Assembly (NCBI GenBank): GCA_001784275.1
Contig: MFQB01000020.1
Location: 3,366 to 8,958, forward strand
Direction of reading: 5' to 3'
DNA: 5,593 nucleotides
Source: Candidatus Magasanikbacteria bacterium RIFCSPHIGHO2_02_FULL_47_14
GTDB taxonomy: Bacteria > Patescibacteriota > Patescibacteriia > Magasanikbacterales > UBA922
The position numbers and the translations under genes are program-made. Of this stretch, positions 4,858-5,593 are shown piece after piece. Numbering within the stretch: the stretch's first letter is position 1; the number at the start of each line of letters is the position of its first letter. The notes beneath the pieces are model-generated. The model did not search any database. It saw only the letters and a program-made list of their open reading frames with translations, and was not told the origin of the DNA.

Positions 4858-5593
4858 TTATATCAGTGACGTGCCGGTCATCTCCTTCGGCTTTTTGATA
4901 TTCATTAACTTTAGCAGTGTTGGCGCAATATCAGACAACTTTCCATTTTTTTTGAGTGAAACACGCTTTTTCGCCAGTCCTGCGTCTATAATTATACATG
5001 GAACAGAGTTCGTTGTGTGTTGTGTTCTCATCTCTCCCGTTTTTGCGTCAATCATGTGTTCAGCATTTCCGTGGTCAGCAGTGACGACTGCTGTTCCGTT
5101 TTGTGAGAGAGCATAATCTACCAACTGAGATACGTGATCGTCCAAAAAAGAAATTGCCTTTTTTGCTGCTGTGACGTTTCCCGTGTGGCCGACCATATCT
5201 GCATTTGGGAAGTTGATACACACGAATGTGTATTTTTTTTCTTTCAAGTACAGAAGTACTCGACGGGTTACCTCTGCAGTCATCATCTGCGGTCGCTCCA
5301 CATATGAATACACATCTTGCGACCGAACCAGTTCACGATCTTCATGGTCAATCGGATTTGGAAAACCGCCGTTGATAAAGTATGTCACATGCGCGTACTT
5401 CTCGGTTTCTGAAATGTATAACTGACGACGTGCTGCTCCAACCGCGGCAGCTAAACTGTGTGAAACATCCGGACTCGGGAAAGCGGTAAAGACGCCTTGC
5501 AAGTCCGGACCAAAGTCTGTCATGGCGACAAATCGAGTATTTTTTGGCATCTTGGAGCGGCGGAACGCACCTGGATTTTTTCCTATAAAATCT
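4858..5593 (-). CDS. Second iPGM paralogue, C-terminal part (5' end beyond window)
   Basis: The frame stays open to the right edge, so the ATG at 5550 is internal. Residues before it (DFIGKNPGAFRRSK) continue the iPGM fold. The visible 244 residues cover the end of the phosphotransferase domain and the C-terminal phosphatase-like domain. Landmarks are SETEKYAHVTYF, NADMVGHTG, TADHGNAEH, QHTTNSVP and the terminal EMTGTSLI, so the visible metal ligands are retained and the copy looks functional. It is clearly diverged from the downstream gpmI and lacks that gene's Gly/Pro-rich C-terminal insertion. The serine nucleophile region is not in view. It ends in TAA, and the next gene's ATG begins 2 nt later, so the two form an operon. 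It could be an isoenzyme, or a related member of the alkaline phosphatase superfamily with other specificity, though the motifs favour true iPGM. Confidence 0.93.
   Translation of the reverse strand, partial: DFIGKNPGAFRRSKMPKNTRFVAMTDFGPDLQGVFTAFPSPDVSHSLAAAVGAARRQLYISETEKYAHVTYFINGGFPNPIDHEDRELVRSQDVYSYVERPQMMTAEVTRRVLLYLKEKKYTFVCINFPNADMVGHTGNVTAAKKAISFLDDHVSQLVDYALSQNGTAVVTADHGNAEHMIDAKTGEMRTQHTTNSVPCIIIDAGLAKKRVSLKKNGKLSDIAPTLLKLMNIKKPKEMTGTSLI

Noticed and set aside
4873..4896. GCCG/CGGC hairpin followed by TTTTT on the plus strand at the end of the second iPGM gene
   Set aside because: Only 4 bp with an 11-base loop, and there is no plus-strand gene nearby. The pairing follows from the conserved KPKEMTG codons on the minus strand.

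Overview
This is a moderate-GC bacterial segment with very compact gene packing. It holds the N-terminal two thirds or so of a valyl-tRNA synthetase gene (valS, minus strand), a DHH-family phosphoesterase-like gene (plus strand), and two tandem cofactor-independent phosphoglycerate mutase genes (gpmI type, minus strand). The second of these runs off the right edge. Weak or absent Shine-Dalgarno sequences, tiny intergenic gaps, a degenerate DHH protein and tandem iPGM copies suggest a Candidate Phyla Radiation bacterium (Patescibacteria, perhaps Parcubacteria-like). This placement is inference from gene style, not from a marker gene. TAA and TAG end the resident genes, and TGA ends only the small foreign-looking ORF, so nothing indicates TGA recoding.

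Layout: 1-1570 is valS, reading leftward. 1571-2116 is a divergent intergenic region and the most unusual part of the window. It has a valS promoter candidate, a near-consensus sigma70-type promoter facing right (TTGACA-17-TAGAAT), and a roughly 157-nt leader that can fold into a long hairpin plus a helix covering the Shine-Dalgarno. A 55-codon ORF with a strong Shine-Dalgarno follows, then a GC-rich 12-bp terminator-like hairpin ending 24 nt before the DHH gene. The small ORF has a high-GC codon signature (about 80% GC at third positions by hand count, against about 45% in the start of the next gene), so it looks imported. Its product resembles a short secreted or single-pass membrane peptide.

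2117-3271 encodes the DHH-like protein. It converges on gpmI with a 9-nt gap, and its probable intrinsic terminator lies inside the 3' end of the gpmI coding sequence. 3281-4855 is a complete iPGM with all expected catalytic residues. 4858-5593 is the C-terminal part of a diverged second iPGM, 2 nt upstream of the first in transcription order, so the pair is probably co-transcribed and translationally coupled.

The resident genes are housekeeping: tRNA charging, glycolysis (3-phosphoglycerate to 2-phosphoglycerate) and probably nucleotide or oligonucleotide turnover. The candidate novel element is the self-contained unit at about 1673-2092: promoter, structured leader, foreign-looking microprotein and hairpin. 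It sits where it could also control the DHH gene by attenuation or read-through.
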